Part shown: positions 1 through 5,721 of the stretch, piece by piece
Layout of the letters: each line of letters opens with the position of its first letter
How positions within the stretch are numbered: the first letter of the stretch is position 1
Assembly (NCBI GenBank): GCA_023129815.1
Contig: JAGMBH010000075.1
Coordinates: 1 to 6,246, forward strand
Source of the DNA: Dehalococcoidia bacterium
GTDB lineage: Bacteria > Chloroflexota > Dehalococcoidia > GIF9 > AB-539-J10
Length of the DNA stretch: 6,246 nucleotides
Reading direction: 5' to 3'
Program-made: the position numbers and the translations under genes
The notes under the pieces: model-generated
Seen by the model: the letters and a program-made list of their open reading frames with translations, nothing else
Told to the model about the DNA's origin: nothing
The model's database searches: none

Positions 1-1059
1 CCATTTGATGGTTTTGATATGCCGGTGCAATATACAAGCATTATTGAAGAGCACTTTGCTGTAAGAGAAAAAGTAGGCATCTTTGATGTCTCCCATATGG
101 GGGAGATTGAATTACGGGGCAAAGATGCGCTTCCTTTCACCGACTACATTGTAACGAATTCAGTAATGAAGATGAGGGACGGAGATATAAAGTACTCTCC
201 ATTGTGTTATCCCGATGGTGGCCAGGTGGACGATCTTTTTGTCTACAAAGTAGAGGATGATTTCGTATTACTTGTTGTCAATGCATCACCTAACTATTCC
301 GTGAAGGATTTCACTTGGATTTCACAGCAAAAGGGAAATTTTGATGTAGAAATTTCGAATAAGAGCCCAGACTACGGAGAGGTAGCAGTACAGGGACCTA
401 TGTCAGAAAAATTGCTGGGGCCTTTAGTAAAATTAGGCGGAGATATGCCTCTTAAAGAACTGAAACGTTTTAAGTTTATGTATGGGGAGTTGTTTGGTAA
501 AAAGATTCTTATTTCGCATACAGGTTACACGGGAGAGGATGGCTTCGAAGTTTACTCTAAGGCAAAAGACATTGTAGACATCTGGGATGGTATTCTTGAG
601 GAAGGTAAAAGGTTTGGCATAAAACCTGTAGGATTAGGAGCAAGAGATACAACAAGGTTTGAGGTTTGCTACTGGCTTTATGGCAATGATATTGATGAAA
701 CAATAAATCCGCTCGAAACAGGTCAGGGGTGGACAGTAAAATTTGACAAGGAGAAGTTTATTGGCAAAGAAGCACTTCTTAAAATAAGAGAGAGGGGAAT
801 TAGCCGGAAGCTTGTTGGCCTCTATATTCCCGCAGGTGGTATTCCCAGACATAAAATGGAAGTGAAGAAAGACGGAAAGAAGATTGGATACATCACCTCA
901 GGGAGTTACTGTCCTTCTCTAAAGAAGGTATATGCGTGGGCCATCATTGATCTGCCTTATACCGAGAAAGGCAGTAAAGTAAATGTTGTTATCAGGGATA
1001 AAGAAGTGGAAGCTGAGGTTGTTGATACGCCTTTTGTCAAACCAGTTAATAAAAGGTAA
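1..1059 (+). CDS. gcvT: Aminomethyltransferase (glycine cleavage T-protein), 5' truncated by window edge
   Basis: GcvT takes the aminomethyl group from lipoylated GcvH and passes the one-carbon unit to tetrahydrofolate, giving methylene-THF and ammonia; it is cytosolic and reversible. The reading frame is open from base 1 and the codons before the first ATG (19) already read PFDGFD, matching the usual segment just before MPVQY in GcvT. The true start therefore lies upstream and about 352 codons are visible. Family landmarks are FDVSHMGE (82-105), PDGGQVDDL (211-237), the folate-site region with VVNAS and KDF whose Asp (307-309) aligns with the catalytic Asp, HTGYTGEDGFEVY (518-556), GARD, LYGNDIDETINPLE and the C-terminal barrel IPRH...YITSG. 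Several conserved spots differ: E-V-C-Y-W before LYGND, and a Cys where the family usually has Ser in SGxxSP. It could thus be a divergent GcvT or a related folate methyltransferase. It is visibly more A+T-rich than the downstream genes. Confidence 0.88.
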   Translation, partial: PFDGFDMPVQYTSIIEEHFAVREKVGIFDVSHMGEIELRGKDALPFTDYIVTNSVMKMRDGDIKYSPLCYPDGGQVDDLFVYKVEDDFVLLVVNASPNYSVKDFTWISQQKGNFDVEISNKSPDYGEVAVQGPMSEKLLGPLVKLGGDMPLKELKRFKFMYGELFGKKILISHTGYTGEDGFEVYSKAKDIVDIWDGILEEGKRFGIKPVGLGARDTTRFEVCYWLYGNDIDETINPLETGQGWTVKFDKEKFIGKEALLKIRERGISRKLVGLYIPAGGIPRHKMEVKKDGKKIGYITSGSYCPSLKKVYAWAIIDLPYTEKGSKVNVVIRDKEVEAEVVDTPFVKPVNKR

Positions 1060-1109
1060 AGGAATTGCAGAACCAAAAGAAGCTGTTTAGAAACTAGTGA
1101 TTGAGGTTT

Positions 1110-1130
1110 GTCCTGAGCGAAGCGAAGGAT
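1110..1130. repeat. Compact hairpin repeat containing a GCGAAGC mini-hairpin
   Basis: TCCT (1111-1114) pairs with AGGA (1126-1129). Inside it, GA (1115-1116) faces GA (1124-1125) as tandem G-A mismatches, and GC (1117-1118) pairs with GC (1122-1123) around a GAA loop. The core GCGAAGC (1117-1123) is a heptamer known from structural work as an unusually stable DNA mini-hairpin. Sequences of the type CCTGAGCGAAGCGAAGG are, from general knowledge, common dispersed intergenic repeats in some anaerobic bacterial genomes. Only one copy lies in this window, so its repeat status here is inferred. Confidence 0.5.
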
Positions 1131-1135
1131 TGAGG

Positions 1136-1153
1136 AGCTTTTCGGAAGTTTTT
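1136..1153 (+). terminator. Weak candidate terminator after gcvT
   Basis: AGCTT (1136-1140) can pair with AAGTT (1146-1150), with one G-T wobble, around a TTCGG loop, and a run of five T falls at 1149-1153. The stem is short and its 3' arm overlaps the T-run, so the hairpin is weak. Its placement 77 bases after the gcvT stop is the main support. Confidence 0.25.
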
Positions 1154-1220
1154 CAAGCTGAGAAAATTTAATCTTTATTTAGTTTGCCTTACCTTAAACG
1201 AGATAGCTAACACTTGCCCA

Positions 1221-1387
1221 TGGCTGCCCGGACAGTGGAATTTGAGGCAGAGCAGCCAGAGATCTAGACTTGCGTTGGAAGAGCGTTACCTGACCAAGAC
1301 CTGGAGCTGGCTCTCCCAGTTCGAGGAGAGGTTGGGCCTATATCTTTTATTTTGTTGCTACAATAATCCACTGGTGTGGGGCTCTTC
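1221..1387 (+). promoter_or_regulatory. Cluster of inverted repeats, possible structured leader upstream of hdrC
   Basis: Three perfect pairings are visible. TGGCTGC (1221-1227) pairs with GCAGCCA (1252-1258). CTCTCC (1311-1316) pairs with GGAGAG (1325-1330) around an 8-base loop. GAAGAGC (1278-1284) pairs over a longer distance with GCTCTTC (1381-1387), enclosing the second hairpin. CTGCC (1224-1228) can alternatively pair with GGCAG (1246-1250), which would exclude the first stem. I do not recognise a known riboswitch, T-box or Moco element, so this is only candidate structure. Confidence 0.3.
1356..1364 (+). promoter_or_regulatory. Candidate extended -10 promoter for hdrCB-fdhA
   Basis: The 9 bases read TG-C-TACAAT, matching the extended -10 pattern TGnTATAAT with one mismatch in the hexamer. 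No good -35 box sits 17 bases upstream, which extended -10 promoters tolerate. It would start transcription near 1371 and give a leader of about 100 bases before the hdrC ATG. It lies inside the inverted-repeat cluster, so use of this promoter and a full structured leader would be alternatives. Confidence 0.3.
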
Positions 1388-1434
1388 TATTAATAATCTG
1401 GTCTCGTCAGGATTTGGTGTTAACATGGACATTA

Positions 1435-1447
1435 GCTCTACTAGAGC
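1435..1447. promoter_or_regulatory. 13-base palindrome, candidate operator
   Basis: GCTCTA (1435-1440) and TAGAGC (1442-1447) are perfect inverted arms about a single C. The site lies between the candidate -10 box and the hdrC ribosome binding site, a position suited to repressor binding. As RNA the arms are too close together to form a normal hairpin without unpairing, which favours a DNA-level role if it has one. Confidence 0.3.
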
Positions 1448-1457
1448 ATAGCGTATC

Positions 1458-1463
1458 AGGGAG
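1458..1463 (+). promoter_or_regulatory. Ribosome binding site of hdrC
   Basis: AGGGAG ends 9 bases before the ATG at 1473 and supports that start over any internal one. Confidence 0.6.
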
Positions 1464-1472
1464 ACAAAAGGT

Positions 1473-1982
1473 ATGCTTTTGAGTATTAAATTCCAAGCAC
1501 GAAACCGGTTCTTGGAAAGGGGCAAGGCGGTCGAGAAATGCTTCAAATGTGGCACTTGTGCTCTTATGTGTCCTGTTACCCGTTACGGGGAGGATTACAA
1601 TCTAAGAGAGACCTTCATGTACGACATTTTCAGCTCGGAAGAACCCCCAGCCAAGCAAAATCTTTGGAGTTGCTCAGTTTGTTACAAATGCTATGAGGTA
1701 TGCCCTCAGGATGTGAACCCACCCAAGGTCTTCAAAGCCTTAAAGGAAATCGCTTTTGAGACGGGGAGAGCCCCATTAAGTGTTGTCTCATTAGTCAAGT
1801 CGGTGATTCACACCGGGATGGCATTTCCCATGAGCGACGCTTCCAGAAGAATGCGAGCCCAACTGAATCTGCCATCCTTTGCTCCCAAAGATGTAGACGA
1901 CCTAGGGAAGATTGCCAAAAACACAGGATTGGAAAAGAAGCTCGATATATTGAAGGCAAAAAGAACCAATGAGCACGAATAA
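1473..1982 (+). CDS. hdrC: Heterodisulfide reductase subunit C-like 4Fe-4S protein
   Basis: HdrC proteins are small soluble electron-transfer subunits that pass electrons through two [4Fe-4S] clusters to the CCG-domain subunit HdrB. This 169-residue protein has two complete CX2CX2CX3C motifs, Cys 23/26/29/33 and Cys 67/70/73/77. The spacing and flanking residues (KCFKCGTCALMCPV; CSVCYKCYEVCP) are typical of HdrC, and each fourth Cys is followed by Pro. No membrane segment or signal peptide is visible, so it is cytosolic, unlike HdrD/DsrK systems that anchor through separate membrane subunits. The C-terminal part is helical-looking and basic, with no extra Cys. It opens an operon: hdrB begins 14 bases before its stop codon, implying translational coupling and fixed stoichiometry. 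The start is supported by AGGGAG. Related GlpC/LutA-type ferredoxin proteins are the main alternative, but the separate HdrB partner argues for HdrC. Confidence 0.88.
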   Translation: MLLSIKFQARNRFLERGKAVEKCFKCGTCALMCPVTRYGEDYNLRETFMYDIFSSEEPPAKQNLWSCSVCYKCYEVCPQDVNPPKVFKALKEIAFETGRAPLSVVSLVKSVIHTGMAFPMSDASRRMRAQLNLPSFAPKDVDDLGKIAKNTGLEKKLDILKAKRTNEHE

Positions 1983-2865
1983 TAGATACGCCTTTTTCCG
2001 GGGGTGTCTTATCCCGGCAAGATACCCCCATTTTGAATATGTGGCTAGAACTATATTACCTCAACTAGGCATCCAGTTGCTAGACATCGACGAATTCACC
2101 TGCTGTGCTGACCCAATTCAGTTTAGGGGCGCTGATGAATTGACTTGGCTGGCCATAGCCGCCAGAAACATCTGCTTAGCAGAGGAAGAGGACATTAATA
2201 TCGTTTGCTTGTGTAACGGATGCATCAATACCCTTGCCACAGCCAACTATTTATTGAAAAAGGAGCCGAGATTGAGAGACAGGATGAATAGAATATTAGC
2301 TGATACCGGTCACCAGTTTGAAGGCACTATTGAAACTAAGCATTATCTGCAAGCGATTATGGATGATATCGGAATCGAAAGGCTCAGAAGCTATGTGAAG
2401 ATTCCTCTGGATGGCTTAAAGGTGGCTACTCATACCGGATGCCATCTGACCAGCCCCCAGGATATATTGCGCTTTGATGACCCGCTAGACCCTTCAGTGC
2501 TTGACTCCCTCGTCGCTGTTCTCGGGGCTGAGCCAGTTGATTATGACCTTAAAGCACTTTGCTGTGGCGTGGGTTTTAGCCTTTCTGGCCAGACAGTGGC
2601 TTCATCTCACTTGTTGAAAGACAAGCTAGAAAATATGAGGCAATTCGGGGCCGATTGTATTACTGTGGCATGCCCTTTTTGTTTTCAGCAATTCGACCTA
2701 GGGCAACAAACCACTTCTAGGAAGTATGAGCTTGATTTCAAATTGCCTGTGGTGGACTACCTTCAAATTCTTGGCTTTGCTATGGGCTACACCCTTGAGG
2801 AAATGCAATATGATTCCCACAGAGTAAAAGACAAAAATTTCGAGAGCAAGCTGAAGCGAGGGTAA
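1969..2865 (+). CDS. hdrB: Heterodisulfide reductase subunit B-like protein with two CCG domains
   Basis: HdrB carries the catalytic non-cubane iron-sulfur clusters that reduce disulfides such as CoM-S-S-CoB in methanogens; in bacteria the natural substrate is usually unknown. Both cysteine-rich CCG motifs are complete: Cys13-X31-Cys45-Cys46-X35-Cys82-X2-Cys85 and Cys158-X39-Cys198-Cys199-X35-Cys235-X2-Cys238, the canonical CX31-39CCX35-36CX2C spacing. The start FFRGCLIPARYP and the end CPFCFQQFDLGQ closely resemble soluble archaeal-type HdrB rather than GlpC or LutA. At 298 residues it has normal HdrB length. Residues after the first CC pair read ADPIQF, where typical HdrB has a CCPxPG-like sequence, so the substrate pocket may differ. 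It overlaps hdrC by 14 bases and ends 8 bases before fdhA, so the three are almost certainly one transcript and probably one complex. No HdrA is adjacent. Confidence 0.92.
   Translation: MSTNNRYAFFRGCLIPARYPHFEYVARTILPQLGIQLLDIDEFTCCADPIQFRGADELTWLAIAARNICLAEEEDINIVCLCNGCINTLATANYLLKKEPRLRDRMNRILADTGHQFEGTIETKHYLQAIMDDIGIERLRSYVKIPLDGLKVATHTGCHLTSPQDILRFDDPLDPSVLDSLVAVLGAEPVDYDLKALCCGVGFSLSGQTVASSHLLKDKLENMRQFGADCITVACPFCFQQFDLGQQTTSRKYELDFKLPVVDYLQILGFAMGYTLEEMQYDSHRVKDKNFESKLKRG
2858..2862 (+). promoter_or_regulatory. Ribosome binding site of fdhA inside the hdrB end
   Basis: GAGGG overlaps the last hdrB codons and ends 11 bases before the fdhA ATG at 2874. This indicates coupled translation of hdrB and fdhA. 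Confidence 0.45.
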
Positions 2866-2873
2866 CTGGAACC

Positions 2874-4925
2874 ATGTCAAGAGTGCTTACCACCTGCATA
2901 TACTGCGGAGTCGGCTGCAATCTTTACCTGAGGGTAAGGAACGGCAGGGTTGTCGGGGTTCTGCCTAGTAGAAGCGGACCTGGTGAGGGAAAGTTATGCA
3001 TAAAGGGTTGGTGTGCTCACGAGTTCGTTCACAGTCCTCAGCGGTTGACTAAACCATTGATAAGAGATAGCAGGGGGTTCAATGAAGTCGGCTGGGATGA
3101 GGCGATAAAGCTTGTCGCTGGACGGTTTTTAGCCATAAAAGAGCAGTATGGTAGCAACAGCTTGGCAGTCCTAAGCTCGGCAAAATGCACTAATGAGGAG
3201 AATTATGTCCTGCAAAAATTTACCCGGGCCGTTTTGGGCACTAACAATATTGACCACTGCGCCCGTTTGTGCCATGCAAGCACTATAGTCGGTTTAGGGA
3301 CTGCCTTTGGCAGTGGGGCGATGACAAACTCAATCGCAGAGATAGAGGAGGCCGATGTCATCTTTGTAATCGGTTCAAACACCACCGAACAGCACCCATT
3401 GATTGCGAGGCGAATACTGAGGGCAATTAGAGAGAGGGGGACAAAACTAATTGTCGCCGACCCTCGCTCGATTGATCTAGCTGACTTCGCTGAAATCTAC
3501 TTGCAACACAAGCTAGGCACAGATGTTTCCCTTATTAACGGGATGATGAACCTCATCCTGAGCGAGGATTTGCAGGATAGCGAATTTATTGAGCGGCGGA
3601 CTAGGAACTTCGAGGCAGTGAAAAAGGTGGTCGAAAGGGTCCCTCCGGAGCATGCAGAAAAGATAACTGGGGTTCCTGCTGAAAAAATAAGCAAGGCGGC
3701 GCGCCTCTATGCCAAAGCAAAGAGAGCATCTATAGTCTACTCCATGGGGATAACCCAGCATACCACGGGCACTGATAATGTGCTCGCACTCGCCAATCTA
3801 GCAATGATGACTGGCAATGTCGGCAAGAAGGGTACCGGGGTAAATCCGTTAAGAGGTCATAACAATGTCCAAGGCGCCTGCGATGTCGGTGCTCTACCTA
3901 ATGTTTTCCCTGGATATCAGGGAGTGACCGACTGCCAGGCGAGAGAAAAAATGCAACGGGTCTGGAACATCGCTGAGCTGGATGACAAAGTTGGCTTAAC
4001 ACAACTGGAGATGATTAACTCTGCATATGCTGGCGACCTTAAAGCGTTGTATGTCGTTGGCGAGAACCCCGTAGTTTCCCATCCTGATACCGGTCATGTA
4101 CGAGAATCGTTGAGAACTTTGGAATTCCTCGTAGTGCAGGACATATTCTTGAGCGAAACGGCCAAACTGGCCAATGTTGTTCTTCCAGCAGCAAGCTTTG
4201 CCGAAAAAGATGGTACTTTTACCTCAACGGAGCGAAGGGTGCAAAGGATACGCAAGGCAATTGAACCCATTGGACATAGCAAAGAGGATTGGAGAATTAC
4301 TGGCGAGATAGCGGAGAGGATGGGATACAAAGGGCTAATTTACAGCTCCGCTGAGGAGATAATGGACGAAATTGCTAGCGTTACCCCAATCTATGGGGGT
4401 ATATCCTGGGATAGACTGGAGGACAGCGGGCTGCAGTGGCCTTGTTGGGACAGAAGCCATCCCGGCACCCAATTTCTACATGAGGCAGAGTTTTTTAGTG
4501 GACTGGGAAACTTTGTGCCGGTGGACTTTAAACCCCCGGCCGAGGAACCAGATGAGGAGTATCCAATGATGCTAACCACAGGAAGGCTCTCATTCCTCTT
4601 CCATACCAGCACCATGACTGCGAAATCGCCAACTCTTAACATACAGGTTCCTGAGGGTTATGTTGAAATAAATCCCGAAGATGCGAAAAGGCTAGGGATA
4701 GGTGAAGGGGAACGAGTGAGAGTCAAATCAAGACGGGGGGAAATCGAGATAAAGCCCTTTGTAACACCTATAGTGCCTCAGGGAACTATTTTCATTCCAT
4801 TCCATTTTGTAGAGAGCCCGGCAAACGCTCTCACCAATCCTGCCCCCGATCCAAAATCCAAGATACCCGAGTTGAAAGTTTGTGCGGTGAAGGTTGAAAG
4901 AGTTGAACAAGTGGCATCGCTCTGA
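2874..4925 (+). CDS. fdhA: Formate dehydrogenase catalytic (alpha) subunit, Mo/W-bis-MGD, Cys type
   Basis: FdhA interconverts formate and CO2 at a Mo or W bis-pterin site. The N-terminus holds one [4Fe-4S] site, Cys8-X2-Cys11-X3-Cys15-X26-Cys42, followed by Lys44, which relays electrons to the pterin in the E. coli FdhF structure. The metal ligand is Cys133 (TGC at 3270-3272) in HCARLCH, where FdhF has selenocysteine, followed by catalytic His134. Arg327 in NPLRGHNNVQGACD matches the essential active-site Arg. The segment GISWDRLE...LQWPC and the MGD-binding C-terminal domain (about 560-680, with LTTGRLSFLFHTSTMT and VEINPEDAKRLGI) follow the formate dehydrogenase plan. At 683 residues it is the short form: it lacks the N-terminal 2Fe-2S and ferredoxin modules of NAD-linked enzymes and has no twin-arginine signal, so it is cytosolic and needs partner subunits, presumably HdrC/HdrB. 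No FdhB or FdhD is in the window. Confidence 0.95.
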   Translation: MSRVLTTCIYCGVGCNLYLRVRNGRVVGVLPSRSGPGEGKLCIKGWCAHEFVHSPQRLTKPLIRDSRGFNEVGWDEAIKLVAGRFLAIKEQYGSNSLAVLSSAKCTNEENYVLQKFTRAVLGTNNIDHCARLCHASTIVGLGTAFGSGAMTNSIAEIEEADVIFVIGSNTTEQHPLIARRILRAIRERGTKLIVADPRSIDLADFAEIYLQHKLGTDVSLINGMMNLILSEDLQDSEFIERRTRNFEAVKKVVERVPPEHAEKITGVPAEKISKAARLYAKAKRASIVYSMGITQHTTGTDNVLALANLAMMTGNVGKKGTGVNPLRGHNNVQGACDVGALPNVFPGYQGVTDCQAREKMQRVWNIAELDDKVGLTQLEMINSAYAGDLKALYVVGENPVVSHPDTGHVRESLRTLEFLVVQDIFLSETAKLANVVLPAASFAEKDGTFTSTERRVQRIRKAIEPIGHSKEDWRITGEIAERMGYKGLIYSSAEEIMDEIASVTPIYGGISWDRLEDSGLQWPCWDRSHPGTQFLHEAEFFSGLGNFVPVDFKPPAEEPDEEYPMMLTTGRLSFLFHTSTMTAKSPTLNIQVPEGYVEINPEDAKRLGIGEGERVRVKSRRGEIEIKPFVTPIVPQGTIFIPFHFVESPANALTNPAPDPKSKIPELKVCAVKVERVEQVASL

Positions 4926-5022
4926 CGAAAGGCGTCCCCTCTGGCTGAGGCGAGTTCGGGGGTCGTTTGCCTTCCTGGCAATCAGGCTGGTTAAGCTGAC
5001 ATTTTAAGGAGAGCTATTTACA
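4926..5022 (+). other. 97-base spacer between fdhA and lipB with short hairpins
   Basis: TTGCC (4967-4971) and GGCAA (4977-4981) form a perfect 5-bp stem with a 5-base loop, and CCTG/CAGG (4974-4977/4983-4986) is an overlapping alternative. No T-run follows, so this is not a convincing intrinsic terminator. Read-through from fdhA into lipBA is possible. I see no clear promoter here. Confidence 0.35.
5006..5011 (+). promoter_or_regulatory. Ribosome binding site of lipB
   Basis: AAGGAG ends 11 bases before the ATG at 5023 and supports that start. Confidence 0.6.
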
Positions 5023-5721
5023 ATGCCTGAAAAGGTCTGTCTTGCCTATTACTTGGGGACAGTGGCATACCCGGTTGCCTTCAAATTGCAGCAAAGGTTG
5101 GTAGAGGCGCGAGCTAAGGGAATTAACCCTGATGTGCTGCTGCTCCTCCAGCACCCCCCAGTTTTCACCATAGGACGCTTTAGAGGAGAAGAGGATATAA
5201 TTGTTCCCCCAGAGAGGCTGGCCCAAGAGGGGATAGATGTCTTTCACATCGGTAGAGGAGGAGGCAGCAGCTACCATGGCCCAGGACAGCTTATAGGCTA
5301 TCCTATTCTCAGTCTTGAAGAAAACGGGCTTGGTGTGCGTCAATATGTCTGGAAACTAGAGTCAGTTATCATTAACTTGCTACATTCTCTTGGTATCCGA
5401 GGTCATCGGATTAGCAAGTATCCTGGTGTCTGGGTGAATGTGAAAAAGGTTTGTTCTATAGGGGTGAGGGTTAACCATGGTATTACTATGCATGGTTTTG
5501 CTCTTAATGTAGATACGGACCTACGGTATTTCGAATATATAAACCCTTGTGGCATGAAAAAGGCGGGAATAATGACCTCTATTTCAAAAATATTGGGGTA
5601 TCCTATAGAGGTCGAATCCATCATAGGGGGGTTGCTTCATTCCTTTTCAGATATATTTGGTTTCGAACACAAACAGGAGGTCGATAAATGTCCAGTTATG
5701 CTAGACGCCCTGAGTGGCTAA
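5023..5721 (+). CDS. lipB: Octanoyl-[acyl carrier protein]-protein N-octanoyltransferase
   Basis: LipB moves octanoate from acyl carrier protein to a specific lysine of lipoyl domains (GcvH, 2-oxoacid dehydrogenase E2 subunits), giving the substrate of LipA. The 232-residue protein shows LLLLQHPPVFTIGR (39-52), the YHGPGQLIGYPI loop (84-95), Lys142 in the KVCSIGVRV segment and Cys176 in INPCG. The last two are the catalytic Lys/Cys pair (E. coli Lys135/Cys169). MHGFALNV (156-163) is also typical. The sequence before YHGPGQ is RGGGSS, whereas most LipB proteins have RGGxVT. Both changed residues are small and polar, and the enzyme should still be active. The length is normal and no signal peptide is seen. 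Its last 34 bases overlap the start of lipA, so the two are translationally coupled. Confidence 0.95.
   Translation: MPEKVCLAYYLGTVAYPVAFKLQQRLVEARAKGINPDVLLLLQHPPVFTIGRFRGEEDIIVPPERLAQEGIDVFHIGRGGGSSYHGPGQLIGYPILSLEENGLGVRQYVWKLESVIINLLHSLGIRGHRISKYPGVWVNVKKVCSIGVRVNHGITMHGFALNVDTDLRYFEYINPCGMKKAGIMTSISKILGYPIEVESIIGGLLHSFSDIFGFEHKQEVDKCPVMLDALSG
5675..5680 (+). promoter_or_regulatory. Ribosome binding site of lipA, inside lipB
   Basis: A perfect AGGAGG stands 7 bases before the ATG at 5688. It fixes the lipA start inside lipB and argues against ATG 5699, which is out of frame. Confidence 0.8.

Larger units (their letters stand above)
1060..1472. other. 413-base intergenic region between gcvT and hdrC
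   Basis: I find no convincing gene on either strand here. Contents in order are: an 8-base direct repeat bracketing a compact hairpin (1099-1135); a weak stem-loop with a T-run (1136-1153); three inverted-repeat pairs between 1221 and 1387; an extended -10-like box (1356-1364); a 13-base palindrome (1435-1447); and the hdrC ribosome binding site. A 15-codon frame beginning ATG at 1220 and a 69-codon TTG-initiated frame at 1242 both lack a ribosome binding site and resemble nothing I know. The layout suggests a transcription-unit boundary, with the end of the gcvT unit and the promoter and leader of the hdrCB-fdhA operon. Confidence 0.7.

Noticed and set aside
1220..1267. 15-codon ATG frame (MAARTVEFE...) ending in TAG
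   Set aside because: There is no Shine-Dalgarno site and the peptide is very short. Reading TAG as pyrrolysine has no support, since nothing after it looks like a known protein.
1311..1330. tRNA-like arm with TTCGA inside a stem
   Set aside because: TTCGA is in the wrong place in an 8-base loop and no matching acceptor, D or anticodon arms surround it, so this is not a tRNA.
1242..1451. TTG-initiated 69-codon frame in the gcvT-hdrC gap
   Set aside because: It has no ribosome binding site, resembles no family and has a composition like non-coding DNA. It also overlaps the candidate promoter and inverted repeats.
1358..1555. Minus-strand frame across the hdrC start
   Set aside because: It is antisense to a clear iron-sulfur protein and has no recognisable motif. 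Other minus-strand frames over fdhA, hdrB and lipB were dismissed for the same reason.
1473..2865. sHdr sulfur-oxidation complex or membrane HdrDE/DsrMK
   Set aside because: There is only one hdrB and one hdrC copy, no hdrA-like or lipoate-binding protein gene in the window, and no membrane subunit. LipB/LipA are the standard lipoylation enzymes and not the LipS1/S2 type usually linked with sHdr.
4926..4981. Strong intrinsic terminator after fdhA
   Set aside because: The longer pairing between 4930-4940 and 4958-4972 needs bulges and wobbles and no T-run follows. Only a short 5-bp hairpin is solid.
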